Positions 23,794 to 32,797 of a DNA stretch of 40,236 nucleotides are shown in pieces; positions within the stretch are counted from its first letter, which is position 1; every line of letters begins with the position of its first letter. Both the position numbers and the translations under genes were made by a program. The stretch comes from JAVVEG01 sp032251455 (lineage in GTDB: Bacteria > Pseudomonadota > Gammaproteobacteria > Pseudomonadales > Pseudohongiellaceae): the NCBI GenBank assembly GCA_032251455.1, contig JAVVEG010000021.1, positions 1 to 40,236 of the forward strand, written 5' to 3'. The notes under the pieces are model-generated. The model saw nothing but the letters and a program-made list of their open reading frames with translations, did no database searches and had not been told where the DNA came from.

Positions 23794-25446
23794 ATGACGA
23801 GTGACAACCATAGCATACCTGCTTATGACTACGACATCCTCGTCATCGGCAGCGGCGCGGCTGGATTGACACTGGCGTTGAAGACCGCAGATTTTGCCAG
23901 GGTTGCAGTTTTGAGCAAGGGGGAGTTGAATCAGGGCGCGACTTTCTGGGCACAGGGTGGTATCGCCGCTGTGCTGGATGATAATGACAGCATCGATGCC
24001 CATATCGCCGACACGCTGATTTCCGGCGCTGGTCTCTGCCATCCAGACATGGTTGGTCACGTTGTAGAGCACAGCCATGAATGCGTAGAGTGGCTGGTTG
24101 AGCAGGGAGTACCCTTTACCACAATCAATCCAGAGGAAGCCCGCAGTGGGCAGGAAAAGGCTCCTCTTAACCGTGACAACCTGGCTCCCCTGCATCTGAC
24201 CAGGGAAGGTGGTCACAGCCACCGCAGAATAATTCATGCAACTGATGCCACAGGCAGAGCAGTCTTTGAAACGCTTCAGTCCCGTGCCCAGGAACACAGC
24301 AATATCACCCTGTTCGAGAACAGGCTGGCAATCGATGTGATTAACGGCAAAAAACTGGGCTTGCAGGACAACCGTTGTGTGGGCGCCTATGTCTATGCTC
24401 CCGACCAGGGTATTGTGGAAATATTCCGGGCTCGATTCGTTGTGCTCGCTACGGGCGGAGCCAGCAAAGCCTATCTCTATACCACCAATCCGGACAGCGC
24501 TACCGGTGACGGCATTGCCATGGCCTGGCGTGCAGGTTGCCGTGTCGCCAACATGGAATTCAATCAATTTCACCCCACCTGCTTGTATCATCCTCATGCC
24601 CGTTCTTTCCTCATCACTGAAGCATTGCGCGGAGAAGGTGCCACCCTGGAACTGCCGGATGGCACCCGTTTCATGCCTGAATTCGATGCAAGAGCAGAAC
24701 TGGCGCCACGGGATATCGTGGCCAGAACCATTGATCATGAGATGAAAAGACTGGGTTGCGATTGTGTTTATCTGAATATCACCCACCGTGAACCGGACTT
24801 CATCACCACACACTTTCCAACCATATACACACGCTGTCTCGATTTCGGCATTGATATCACCCGAGACCGTATTCCTGTCGTCCCTGCCGCCCATTACACC
24901 TGCGGTGGGGTTGTGGTCGACAAGCAGGGACAGACTGATCTGCCTGGACTGTACGCCATTGGTGAAACCAGTTTTACCGGCCTCCATGGGGCCAACCGCA
25001 TGGCCAGTAACTCCTTGCTGGAATGTTTTGTTCTGGCCTTCGGAGCCAGTGAAAAAATTCATGCCGAATTTTTCGAGACAAGACCGACCCTTGAAATACC
25101 GCATTGGGATGAAAGTCTGGTTACCCACTCTGATGAAGAAGTGGTGGTTTCCCACAACTGGGATGAATTACGCCGGTTCATGTGGGATTACGTCGGCATT
25201 GTTCGAACCGATAAGCGCCTGCAGCGGGCGCGTCGGCGCATAGAACTGCTGAATCAGGAAATTCGCGAATACTACTCAAATTTCATCATCAGCCGGGATT
25301 TGCTGGAATTGCGCAACCTGGTTCTGGTTTCCCGGCTCATTGTCGATTGTGCCATACAGCGCAAGGAGAGCAGAGGCCTGCATTTTACGCTTGACTACCC
25401 GGATTTACTGGATGAGGCTCGGGACAATATTCTGACTCCAGATTAG
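23794..25446 (+). CDS. nadB: L-aspartate oxidase
   Basis: FAD enzyme that oxidises L-aspartate to iminoaspartate, the first step of de novo NAD synthesis (with NadA). The dinucleotide-binding motif GSGAAGLTLAL begins at 19, LNQGATFWAQGGIAA follows near 50, and the RGEGATLELPDG and HYTCGGVVVD segments are typical of the succinate-dehydrogenase/NadB flavoprotein family. The FTGLHGANRMASNSLLE segment lies near 390-410. The C-terminal helical domain is complete at 550 residues (E. coli 540). The ATG has no strong ribosome binding site. The stop codon lies one base from the stop of the convergent ygfX. Divergence from rpoE is conserved in E. coli and Pseudomonas. Confidence 0.97.
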   Translation: MTSDNHSIPAYDYDILVIGSGAAGLTLALKTADFARVAVLSKGELNQGATFWAQGGIAAVLDDNDSIDAHIADTLISGAGLCHPDMVGHVVEHSHECVEWLVEQGVPFTTINPEEARSGQEKAPLNRDNLAPLHLTREGGHSHRRIIHATDATGRAVFETLQSRAQEHSNITLFENRLAIDVINGKKLGLQDNRCVGAYVYAPDQGIVEIFRARFVVLATGGASKAYLYTTNPDSATGDGIAMAWRAGCRVANMEFNQFHPTCLYHPHARSFLITEALRGEGATLELPDGTRFMPEFDARAELAPRDIVARTIDHEMKRLGCDCVYLNITHREPDFITTHFPTIYTRCLDFGIDITRDRIPVVPAAHYTCGGVVVDKQGQTDLPGLYAIGETSFTGLHGANRMASNSLLECFVLAFGASEKIHAEFFETRPTLEIPHWDESLVTHSDEEVVVSHNWDELRRFMWDYVGIVRTDKRLQRARRRIELLNQEIREYYSNFIISRDLLELRNLVLVSRLIVDCAIQRKESRGLHFTLDYPDLLDEARDNILTPD

Positions 25447-25447
25447 T

Positions 25448-25909
25448 TTACTGATAACAAAATCGCCAACGCAAAAAACGACACAGTGCCTTTTGTTCTG
25501 ACCGGGTACATGAATCCGGCAAAACAACCGCTGTCAGCGTTGGGCGCAGCAATGATTGCCACCGAGCCGTTCCCACTGTCTTGTCGCGTTGTCGAAAATG
25601 CAGCACCTGGATACGCGCGGTAACCCAGGAGTTGGCTATAAGCTCATATTCATGGGGGAATTCCTGAGTGGCTGGACTGAAAACCGGCTGACACAGCTCG
25701 CGCAGCAGACGCAAACCCCGAATGCTCTTGCTGTGCACCAACCCTGCCTGACGCCAGTGCTGCCAGGCACTGAACACCACAAAACCGGAAAGCAGAATGC
25801 TAGCCCAGGGCTTGAGCTCGCTCAGATTGACTGCCCATAATGCCAGGCCATGCACCGCCATGCCACAAACCAGGTATAAGCTCGAAGCCTGCAAAGCCAT
25901 AGCGACCAT
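25448..25909 (-). CDS. ygfX: YgfX/CptA-like membrane protein
   Basis: 153-residue protein with two closely spaced hydrophobic segments at the N terminus (about 8-28 and 34-48). A soluble domain follows, ending in the family-like stretch AVVLPDSCTRSEQKALCRFLRWR. Its place directly downstream of sdhE (75-base gap) matches the sdhE-ygfX pair of E. coli and many gammaproteobacteria. In E. coli YgfX was reported as a membrane toxin (CptA) counteracted by CptB/SdhE, but its role is disputed and may relate to SdhE function. The identity rests on context, topology and the C-terminal motif, not on strong overall similarity. The GGAGG-type site lies some ten bases before the ATG. Confidence 0.75.
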   Translation of the reverse strand: MVAMALQASSLYLVCGMAVHGLALWAVNLSELKPWASILLSGFVVFSAWQHWRQAGLVHSKSIRGLRLLRELCQPVFSPATQEFPHEYELIANSWVTARIQVLHFRQRDKTVGTARWQSLLRPTLTAVVLPDSCTRSEQKALCRFLRWRFCYQ

Positions 25910-25983
25910 TGTTCTGCTGCTCCTCCCTGCGCCTGATTGCTCTGGCTCTGGCCCAGGCCCTATTTCAGCAGAGCTGCTTTCTG

Positions 25984-26247
25984 TCAGACCATACCAGGGT
26001 GACCGGCATGAGCCCGAATCAGGCGGATAATTCTGGAAAGTTCTGCCTCAGCGGGAATCGTACGTTCTACCAGCCAGGAATAGAGATCCTGGTCTTCATG
26101 GGTCAATAATTGCCGGTATAGCTGTTGCTCCGCTGTGTCCAGACACTGCAGGCGTTCCCTGACAAAGGGCTCCAGCAATAAATCAAGCTCCAGCATACCT
26201 CGGCGACTGTGCCAGGCCAGTTTCTTGTACTCGATTTCTGATAACAT
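25984..26247 (-). CDS. sdhE: FAD assembly factor SdhE
   Basis: Small cytoplasmic protein that promotes covalent attachment of FAD to SdhA (and FrdA). The diagnostic RGMLELD motif is at residues 16-22, followed by LLEPFVRE and the helical YRQLLTHEDQDLYSWL region. The 87 residues match E. coli SdhE (88). It is divergent from ygfZ and followed by ygfX, a conserved three-gene arrangement. The start is the ATG at 26247. Confidence 0.95.
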   Translation of the reverse strand: MLSEIEYKKLAWHSRRGMLELDLLLEPFVRERLQCLDTAEQQLYRQLLTHEDQDLYSWLVERTIPAEAELSRIIRLIRAHAGHPGMV

Positions 26248-26339
26248 ACTGCATCCCGGTTCAGTCTTTTTCCTGTCTGTCTATGATAACCCAGAATCAG
26301 AAAAAGAACCGATATCAAGGAACCTCTGAGCTATTAGCC

Positions 26340-27308
26340 ATGAATGAAAGCAATTGCAGAAAATTTCTTCTCGACAGTGAATTATTGCAGATTACCGGTC
26401 CCGACAGCGCTCGTTTTCTGCAAGGGCAGCTCAGCTGCGATGTCATGCAGGCCAGCAATACACACAGCATTCAGGGTGCCTGTTGCAACATCAAAGGACG
26501 GGTTATCGCAGATTTTCGTCTTTTTCGGCAAAATGACATTTTTTATTTGCAAACCCAGGCCGGCTTGGCTGCCAGACTGCGGGAGCATCTGAATAAGTTC
26601 ATTGTTTTTTTCAAAGCCGATATCATCCAGCCAACAAGCTTCCAGCATTGGGGTTTGCTGGGGAAGGATTGGCAGAACCTGCTGCCTACAACTGATATTG
26701 GGCTGCCAACACAAGACGGCGATACTGCCGGCACTGATGCCTTTGTCCTCATGAAGCAGGCTGGTGGGTGCCGACTGGAGATTTTTCTCTTCAACAGCGG
26801 TGATGCCCTGCCCCCTCCCTGGGCAGACTTGCCAACGGAAGAAAGCAACACCCGCTGGGTACTGGCGGATATCGAGGCCGGTATCATCCATGTCTCTGCT
26901 GCCATGAGCGAAGGGTTCACCCCCCAACAACTCAATTACGATCTATCCGGGGTTATCAATTTCAAAAAAGGCTGCTTCCCAGGTCAGGAAATCGTGGCTC
27001 GCATGCATTACCGCAGCAAACCCAGGAAGCGCCTTAGTCTGCTGTCAACCCATGATGGAACACCTGCCAGCATCAACAAACTGGATGCTGCGTACAAGGC
27101 CGGAGAGCTGGTGATTCGTAATACAACGGGGCAGCAACAAGGTGGCCCGATATTGATCGCTGCGCCCTGGCAATATGGCTTGAAACTGCTGGCCGAAATG
27201 CCCATTGCGCCAGCTCCTGCAAAAACAGAAACCGAATACAATCTGCACAGTACCGTCGATGACACTCTTGTTCAGAAATTGCATATTCAGCCGCTAAGTT
27301 ACCCATAA
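26340..27308 (+). CDS. ygfZ: folate-dependent Fe-S cluster and tRNA-modification protein YgfZ
   Basis: GcvT-like folate-binding protein needed for assembly or repair of certain Fe-S enzymes, including MiaB-type tRNA modification. The N-terminal ARFLQGQLSCDV and the hallmark KGCFPGQE motif near residue 211, with its conserved cysteine, identify the family. ARMHYRSKPRKRL follows. From the ATG at 26340 the protein has 322 residues (E. coli 326). The open frame extends 19 codons upstream, but homology begins after the chosen start. It is divergent from sdhE. Confidence 0.93.
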   Translation: MNESNCRKFLLDSELLQITGPDSARFLQGQLSCDVMQASNTHSIQGACCNIKGRVIADFRLFRQNDIFYLQTQAGLAARLREHLNKFIVFFKADIIQPTSFQHWGLLGKDWQNLLPTTDIGLPTQDGDTAGTDAFVLMKQAGGCRLEIFLFNSGDALPPPWADLPTEESNTRWVLADIEAGIIHVSAAMSEGFTPQQLNYDLSGVINFKKGCFPGQEIVARMHYRSKPRKRLSLLSTHDGTPASINKLDAAYKAGELVIRNTTGQQQGGPILIAAPWQYGLKLLAEMPIAPAPAKTETEYNLHSTVDDTLVQKLHIQPLSYP

Positions 27309-27337
27309 GATAGCCACTACGCGGAGAGACAGCTGCC

Positions 27338-28192
27338 ATGCCCTCAATCGATTCCTTACTGGATACAGTAAAGACATCGCTGCTGACTGCCATTGACAAT
27401 GACAGCCTGACTCTGCCTACCTTACCTGAAGTCGCTCTCAAGATACGCGAGGCAGCATCCAATCCCGATTTGACCGCAAAGGAACTGGCCGAGCTTATGG
27501 GCAAGGACGCTGCCATTTCAGCCCGCCTGATTCGGGTAGCCAACAGCCCCCTGGCCAGAACACTGCATTCGATTGAATCGTTGCCCGCAGCAATCAACCG
27601 TCTCGGCATTACTTACTGTTGCAATCTCGCGGTCGGCCTAGCCATGGAACAGATGTTCCAGGCCACCAACGAGAGTATCGATATGCGCATGCGCCAGGCC
27701 TGGCTGCATTGTACCGAGGTTGCAGCTGTTGCCGGGGTGCTGGCCAGGCACTACACGCACCTGGCACCTGACCAGGCTGTGCTGGCAGGTCTGGTCCACG
27801 AAATTGGCATTTTACCGGTATTGAGTTATGCGGAAGAACATGCTGTATTGACCAGCCCGGAGCAATTGGAGATGTTGGAAAAACTGATTGCTGACTGCCA
27901 TCCCTTATTGGGCGCAAGAATTCTGCAAGCCTGGCATTTTCCCGAGTGGCTGCGACAGGTACCTGAAGGCCACACCCAGGTAAACCGGCAAAGTGATGAG
28001 CCAGACTATATTGACATCGTGATTGTGGCGAAATTGCAGTGCCTGGCCGACTCAAGCCATTCGATGGCTAGCATCAACTGGCAGACAGTACCGGCCTTTC
28101 AGCAGTTGGGTTTGAGCCCGGACAGAACCGGCGTTGATACTGAAGAGTTTGATGCCGAGAAGGTTTCAGCCCTCTCGGCATTATTTTATTGA
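27338..28192 (+). CDS. HDOD-domain protein
   Basis: 284-residue cytoplasmic protein. An HDOD domain occupies about residues 20-215, with the family pattern LPTLPEVALKIRE, AELMGKDAAISARLIRVANSP, INRLG and AGLVHEIGIL. HDOD domains resemble HD phosphohydrolases but usually lack the full metal site, and they serve as signalling or regulatory modules in motility, c-di-GMP and stress circuits. There is no attached output domain such as EAL, GGDEF or a receiver. The C-terminal ~60 residues have no recognised domain. It follows ygfZ by 29 bases on the same strand. A terminator hairpin is embedded in its last codons. Confidence 0.85.
   Translation: MPSIDSLLDTVKTSLLTAIDNDSLTLPTLPEVALKIREAASNPDLTAKELAELMGKDAAISARLIRVANSPLARTLHSIESLPAAINRLGITYCCNLAVGLAMEQMFQATNESIDMRMRQAWLHCTEVAAVAGVLARHYTHLAPDQAVLAGLVHEIGILPVLSYAEEHAVLTSPEQLEMLEKLIADCHPLLGARILQAWHFPEWLRQVPEGHTQVNRQSDEPDYIDIVIVAKLQCLADSSHSMASINWQTVPAFQQLGLSPDRTGVDTEEFDAEKVSALSALFY
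28152..28190 (+). terminator. Rho-independent terminator inside the 3' end of the HDOD gene
   Basis: The arms ATGCCGAGA (28152-28160) and TCTCGGCAT (28173-28181) pair perfectly, with a 12-base loop, and are followed by TATTTTATT (28182-28190). The whole structure lies within the last 14 codons plus the stop region of the HDOD gene. It would end the ygfZ-HDOD transcript just before the convergent efflux gene, only nine bases away. Confidence 0.75.
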
Positions 28193-28201
28193 TGCATCCG
28201 C

Positions 28202-31200
28202 TCAGGCTTTGACCTCATCAGCAGCTGTGCCTGTTTCACTTTTATTCGTAACCGACTCATAGCGGGACTGCATTTTAGCCAGCAAACGGCTTACTGTCTG
28301 TGGTGAACCAGTACTTCTGGCCAGCAGATTATAGACCACTGGCACGACGAACAAGGTCATCAGCGTCGTCATCATGACACCGGAAAAAATAACGATACCA
28401 AGCAATATCCTGCTCTCCGAGCCAGCACCAGAAGCCATGATCAAAGGCAGGGAGCCCATGATGGTTGACAGCGCTGTCATCAGCACCGGCCGCAGACGCA
28501 GATCACATGCCTGCACCAACGCATCACGAAACTCCAGGCCTTCATCCCGTAATTGATTGGCAAACTCTACGATCAGAATGCCGTTCTTGCTGGCAATACC
28601 CACCAGAATAATGAGACCGATATTGGTATAAATATTGAGCGTGCCGTCAGTGAGCAACAGTCCAAGCAAAGCCCCGAACAATGCAAGAGGCACTGTCGTC
28701 ATGATTACCAGGGGATGTATAAAGCTTTCAAACTGAGCCGCCAGCACCAGGAACACCACCAGCAAGGCCATGGCAAAAATAAAAGCCAGACCACCACGTG
28801 ATTCCTTCAACTCCAATGACTCACCCTTGTAATCGATCTGGGCATACTCAGGCAATTCGTCAAGGACGACATTTTCCAGAAAGGTCAACGCGTCATCCAG
28901 GTTGGTTCCAGGGGTGAGCCCTGCGGAAATGGTGATCGCCCGCATCCTGTTATAACGATTCAGCGAATTGGGACCTGAAGTGTTGGCGATACTGACCACA
29001 TTGGACAGAGGAATCAATTGTCCGCTGGTTTCGGAACGCACATAAATATTGGTCAGATCATCAGGTGAAGCACGCTGGAACTTTTCAGCCTGAAGAATGA
29101 CATCATATTCCTCTCCCTGGTTGGCAAAGGTGGTTACCCGGCTTTCATTCATCATGGTCTGCAGAGTTCTGCCGATACTCTGAATCGAGATACCCAGATC
29201 GGCAGCACGGGTCTTGTCCACTGTTACTGTCAACGTCGGTTTGGTTTCCAGGTAGTCAGATTCCGGACGGATAAACAGTCCACTTGCTTCAGCCCGCGCT
29301 ATCAGCAGGTCCCGCCATTGCACCAGCTCTTCGTAACTGCGACCACCAATGACAAACTGTACGGGTTGCCCTCCGCCACCCCGAACCAATCCGGAACGCA
29401 TGAACATATTGATCTGCAATGCCGGCAAATCCGCCCATTTGGCACTCAATTCATTCATCACCTGCTGGGTCGATTTTGTTCGCAACTCCCATTGCGGCAA
29501 GGTGACTATGCTCATACCACTGTTGACACCACTGCCACCACCGCCAAAACCAGGCACCATGGTAATCACATTATTGATTTCACCTCGTTCTACATAAGGC
29601 AACACCTGATCCTGTAACAGGTTGACCTGTTCATTCATGAATTCAAGGCTGGCTCCTTCGGGGCCGCTGAGTCTGACCAGGAATACACCCTGGTCTTCAG
29701 TTGGCGCAAAAGCGGAAGGAATATTCTGGAACAGGTAATACAGAGATCCCCCAATCAGGAACAGCCCCAATACAATTACGCCACTGAAGCGGAGACAAAC
29801 CTGCAAGGCATCATGGTAACCATGCTGTAACCAGCGAAAAACCCTATCCACATTTTTGGTCAACCAGCTCTGGTGTGCTGAGCTTGTCAACAGCTTGGAA
29901 CTCATCATCGGGGTCAGTGACAGCGCCAGCACGCTGGAGAAGATGACGGCACCCCCTATGGTCATGGCCAATTCATAAAAAAGAATGCCCATATTGCCTT
30001 CCATGAAAATGACCGGCACAAAAACAGCTATCAACACCGCTGTGGTGGCAATAACCGCAAAAGCCACTTGCCTGGCTCCATTGTAGGCTGCCAGCAAAGG
30101 AGGTTCTCCGCCTTCTACACGGCGTTGAATATTCTCCAGAACCACGATCGAATCATCCACCACCAGGCCCACACACAACACCAGTGCCAGCAGGGTAATC
30201 AGATTGATTGAGAGTCCAAACATGGCCAGTACGATAAAGGCAGACAACAGGCAGACCGGGATGGTAACTACTGGAATTATCATGGCTCGCAATGAGCCCA
30301 GAAACATATAGATAACCAGACTCACCAACACCATGGTCAGGAAGATTGTTTCATAAACCGAGTTGATGGCATTTTCAATGAACGCCGCATCACTGGATGA
30401 AGCGACCAGATCCATATGCTCAGGCAGAGTCTGATTGATGCGCTCGGCCAGTGCCGATGCTCCTCGCATGACGGCCAGACTATTGGCAGTCGACTGTTTG
30501 ACGATGCCAACCCCAACCGATTCAATACCATTGCCACGATAGACGGCCCGGTCGCTGGCCGAACCCAGCTCGACACGGGCCACTTCTCCCAGGCTTACCA
30601 GATGTCCATCTGCACCTCTGGCAATAACCAGGCGCTCAAAATCCTCGGGACTCTGATAGGCCCGTTCCACCCGCACGGAAAACTCCAGATCCGTCGAGTC
30701 CACCCGTCCCGCTGGCAATTCAACATTCTGTCGACGCAGGGCAGCATCCACATCTGTTACGGTCAGTCCCCGTGCTGCAAGTGCCAATCTGTCCAGCCAG
30801 ACCCGCATGGCAAAACCACCATTACCTCGAATCTGCACGTTGGCAACACCGTCCAATACAGCAAACTGATCAAGAATGAATCGGTTTGCATAATCATTCA
30901 GCTCCAGATAATCCATCTGGCTACTGGTCAGGTTGTAGTAGGCTATAGGACGGGCATCACTGTCAGCCTTGGCTATTTGCGGAGGATCAACTTCATCGGG
31001 AAGGGCACCCACCACGCGAGAAATCTTGTCTCTTATATCATTGGCAGCCTGATCAATATCACGACCGACATAAAACTCAACAGACACTCTGGAGCTGCCG
31101 TCGCTGCTTGAGGAGTTGATGGAACTTACCCCTTCGATCCCGTTGATCTGATCTTCTATGATCTGGGTGATCTGGGTTTCCACAATCTCGGCGGAAGCGC

Positions 31201-31357
31201 CGGGATAACTGGTGCTGATGGAAACAATCGGAGGGCTGGTATCCGGATATTCACGCAAAGGCAACTGCATGAAGGAAAGAATGCCAAAGGTGATCAATAC
31301 CAGGCTGATCACGGTTGCAAACACCGGACGTTTTACTGACACATCGGAAAGCATCAT
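28202..31357 (-). CDS. RND multidrug efflux transporter, inner-membrane subunit (HAE1 type)
   Basis: Proton-driven trimeric exporter of the hydrophobe/amphiphile efflux-1 family. The 1051 residues, the N terminus SVKRPVFATVISLVLITFG, a first periplasmic loop to about 330, transmembrane helices 2-6, a second large loop and transmembrane helices 7-12 match AcrB/MexB architecture. The proton-relay aspartates are D401 and D402 in VGLVVDDSIVVLENIQRR. The last helices contain GIASKNGILIVEFANQLRD, also diagnostic. Substrates cannot be inferred. It follows the membrane-fusion protein gene by 70 bases and should form an operon with it. No TetR-type repressor and no TolC-like channel gene is adjacent, so it probably uses a channel encoded elsewhere. 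Confidence 0.95.
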   Translation of the reverse strand: MMLSDVSVKRPVFATVISLVLITFGILSFMQLPLREYPDTSPPIVSISTSYPGASAEIVETQITQIIEDQINGIEGVSSINSSSSDGSSRVSVEFYVGRDIDQAANDIRDKISRVVGALPDEVDPPQIAKADSDARPIAYYNLTSSQMDYLELNDYANRFILDQFAVLDGVANVQIRGNGGFAMRVWLDRLALAARGLTVTDVDAALRRQNVELPAGRVDSTDLEFSVRVERAYQSPEDFERLVIARGADGHLVSLGEVARVELGSASDRAVYRGNGIESVGVGIVKQSTANSLAVMRGASALAERINQTLPEHMDLVASSSDAAFIENAINSVYETIFLTMVLVSLVIYMFLGSLRAMIIPVVTIPVCLLSAFIVLAMFGLSINLITLLALVLCVGLVVDDSIVVLENIQRRVEGGEPPLLAAYNGARQVAFAVIATTAVLIAVFVPVIFMEGNMGILFYELAMTIGGAVIFSSVLALSLTPMMSSKLLTSSAHQSWLTKNVDRVFRWLQHGYHDALQVCLRFSGVIVLGLFLIGGSLYYLFQNIPSAFAPTEDQGVFLVRLSGPEGASLEFMNEQVNLLQDQVLPYVERGEINNVITMVPGFGGGGSGVNSGMSIVTLPQWELRTKSTQQVMNELSAKWADLPALQINMFMRSGLVRGGGGQPVQFVIGGRSYEELVQWRDLLIARAEASGLFIRPESDYLETKPTLTVTVDKTRAADLGISIQSIGRTLQTMMNESRVTTFANQGEEYDVILQAEKFQRASPDDLTNIYVRSETSGQLIPLSNVVSIANTSGPNSLNRYNRMRAITISAGLTPGTNLDDALTFLENVVLDELPEYAQIDYKGESLELKESRGGLAFIFAMALLVVFLVLAAQFESFIHPLVIMTTVPLALFGALLGLLLTDGTLNIYTNIGLIILVGIASKNGILIVEFANQLRDEGLEFRDALVQACDLRLRPVLMTALSTIMGSLPLIMASGAGSESRILLGIVIFSGVMMTTLMTLFVVPVVYNLLARSTGSPQTVSRLLAKMQSRYESVTNKSETGTAADEVKA

Positions 31358-31427
31358 TGGCTGAATCTCTTGAAAACTGGATAGACTGAAGCTTTTTCAA
31401 CCTGCAACAGTGCCCTCTGTTGCCTTG

Positions 31428-32591
31428 TCAAGAACGCTCCGACCCTGTTTTTGTTGCCGGTAATCCACCACCAGGCCGGGCCAGGGAGGGCTCATCTGGG
31501 GTAATGACCCGCACTGGCTGTCCCGGACGTACCTGACCAATCCCCTGCACAACCACTCTTTGTCCGGGGTTGACGCCGCTAACCACTTCCACCAGGCCAG
31601 GGCGGCGTCTGCCCAGGGTCACTTCAACCCTTTGCGGAATGTTTTCATTATCGACAACGAAGACGTATTGCCTGCCCTGGGCCGAGATGACGGCTTGTTC
31701 GGGGATGACATTCACTTCCCTGGCATTGAGATCCATGACAACAGTCAACAGCATGCCTGGCCGCAGACGTCCATCGGGATTATCGATATGTGCCCGTACA
31801 GAAACCGAGCGGGTGACCGGGTCTACCCGTGAGCCAACCACACGCACAACACCTTCAAACTCCTCACCCTCATACACGATGCTGTGTGCCTTGATCGTCT
31901 GACCCACCTTGATATCTGCCAGGTAAACCTCGGCAACGCTGTAATCCAGCTTGATGACTGAAATATCATCCAGGGTGGTAATTACTGTATTGGGAGATAG
32001 CAGACTGCCTTCGCTGATATTGCGATAGCCCAGAATGCCCGTGAAGGGAGCACGAATCAGACGCTCATCCATGGCGACCATAACCCCATCGAGGCGGGCA
32101 ACCGCTGTTTCAACACGGGTCCTGGCCACATCGACTTCTGTCGGAGCAATCAGGTTGGCTGCCAATAGATTACGTACACGGTCATATTGTCGCTGGGCAT
32201 CATCGGCGCTGGCTTGAGCCTCTGCCAGCCGGGTTGCCTCGGCGTCATTGGTCAGCTCAACCAAAACCTGGCCCTGGGTGACCAGAGAACCATCATTGAA
32301 ATGCACTTTGTTGACAGTGTCGGACACTTTGGCGGTCAGGTTGACAGACTCATTGGCCACCGCAGTCCCCACCGACTCAACGCGGTCGGCAAGCAATTGT
32401 CTGCTGACCGTGCCGAGGGTAACAGCCGTGGCACCACCGCGGCCAGGACCCCCGGGACCGAAACCACCAGGCCCTCCGGCAGGACCTGCACCCTGGCTGC
32501 TCAATCGATCAAACACAGCATAGGAGACACCCGCTACCAGCAGGATGAAAACAAGAAAGACAGGGTGGCGCATTACAAATTGCAAGTTCAC
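31428..32591 (-). CDS. RND efflux periplasmic adaptor (membrane-fusion) subunit
   Basis: 387-residue adaptor linking the RND pump to an outer-membrane channel. An N-terminal membrane anchor is visible (about 8-25), followed by an unusual Gly/Pro-rich linker (about 33-54). The biotinyl-lipoyl-like halves flank an alpha-hairpin (AEAQASADDAQRQYDRVRNLL region), with RAPFTGILGYRNISEGSLL marking the return strand. Beta-barrel and membrane-proximal domains follow, with RLRPGMLLTVVMDL and PEQAVISAQGRQYVFVV. The sequence resembles the MdtA/MexC/AcrA group without allowing a specific name. It lacks a lipobox cysteine, so it is helix-anchored rather than a lipoprotein. A TTGACA sequence (minus strand) lies in the 206-base gap upstream, but I found no matching -10. 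Confidence 0.93.
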   Translation of the reverse strand: MNLQFVMRHPVFLVFILLVAGVSYAVFDRLSSQGAGPAGGPGGFGPGGPGRGGATAVTLGTVSRQLLADRVESVGTAVANESVNLTAKVSDTVNKVHFNDGSLVTQGQVLVELTNDAEATRLAEAQASADDAQRQYDRVRNLLAANLIAPTEVDVARTRVETAVARLDGVMVAMDERLIRAPFTGILGYRNISEGSLLSPNTVITTLDDISVIKLDYSVAEVYLADIKVGQTIKAHSIVYEGEEFEGVVRVVGSRVDPVTRSVSVRAHIDNPDGRLRPGMLLTVVMDLNAREVNVIPEQAVISAQGRQYVFVVDNENIPQRVEVTLGRRRPGLVEVVSGVNPGQRVVVQGIGQVRPGQPVRVITPDEPSLARPGGGLPATKTGSERS

Positions 32592-32797
32592 TCTCCGTGG
32601 CCACAGCGGGCCAGAACAAAACTTTTGAACAGAGGCCTGAGATATCCTGTGCCGCAGATAGGCGAAGCTTCGGGCAAAAATGCTTTTTGAGCAAGTGTCA
32701 ACGGTTACAAAGTGTTACCAGCACTGCAATTAGCGACAAATGACTCTTCCGATACGATGGATATCTCGGATGGGACCCGTTTTTTGTCGAAAATTCT

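Noticed and set aside
23764..25155. 463-codon open frame antisense to nadB
   Set aside because: It lies wholly opposite a strongly conserved enzyme gene, has no recognisable domain and no clear ribosome binding site. It is best explained by the codon pattern of nadB.
32592..32797. TTGACA as a promoter for the efflux operon
   Set aside because: A perfect -35 word is present on the minus strand, but no acceptable -10 lies 16-18 bases downstream, so I did not list it as a promoter.
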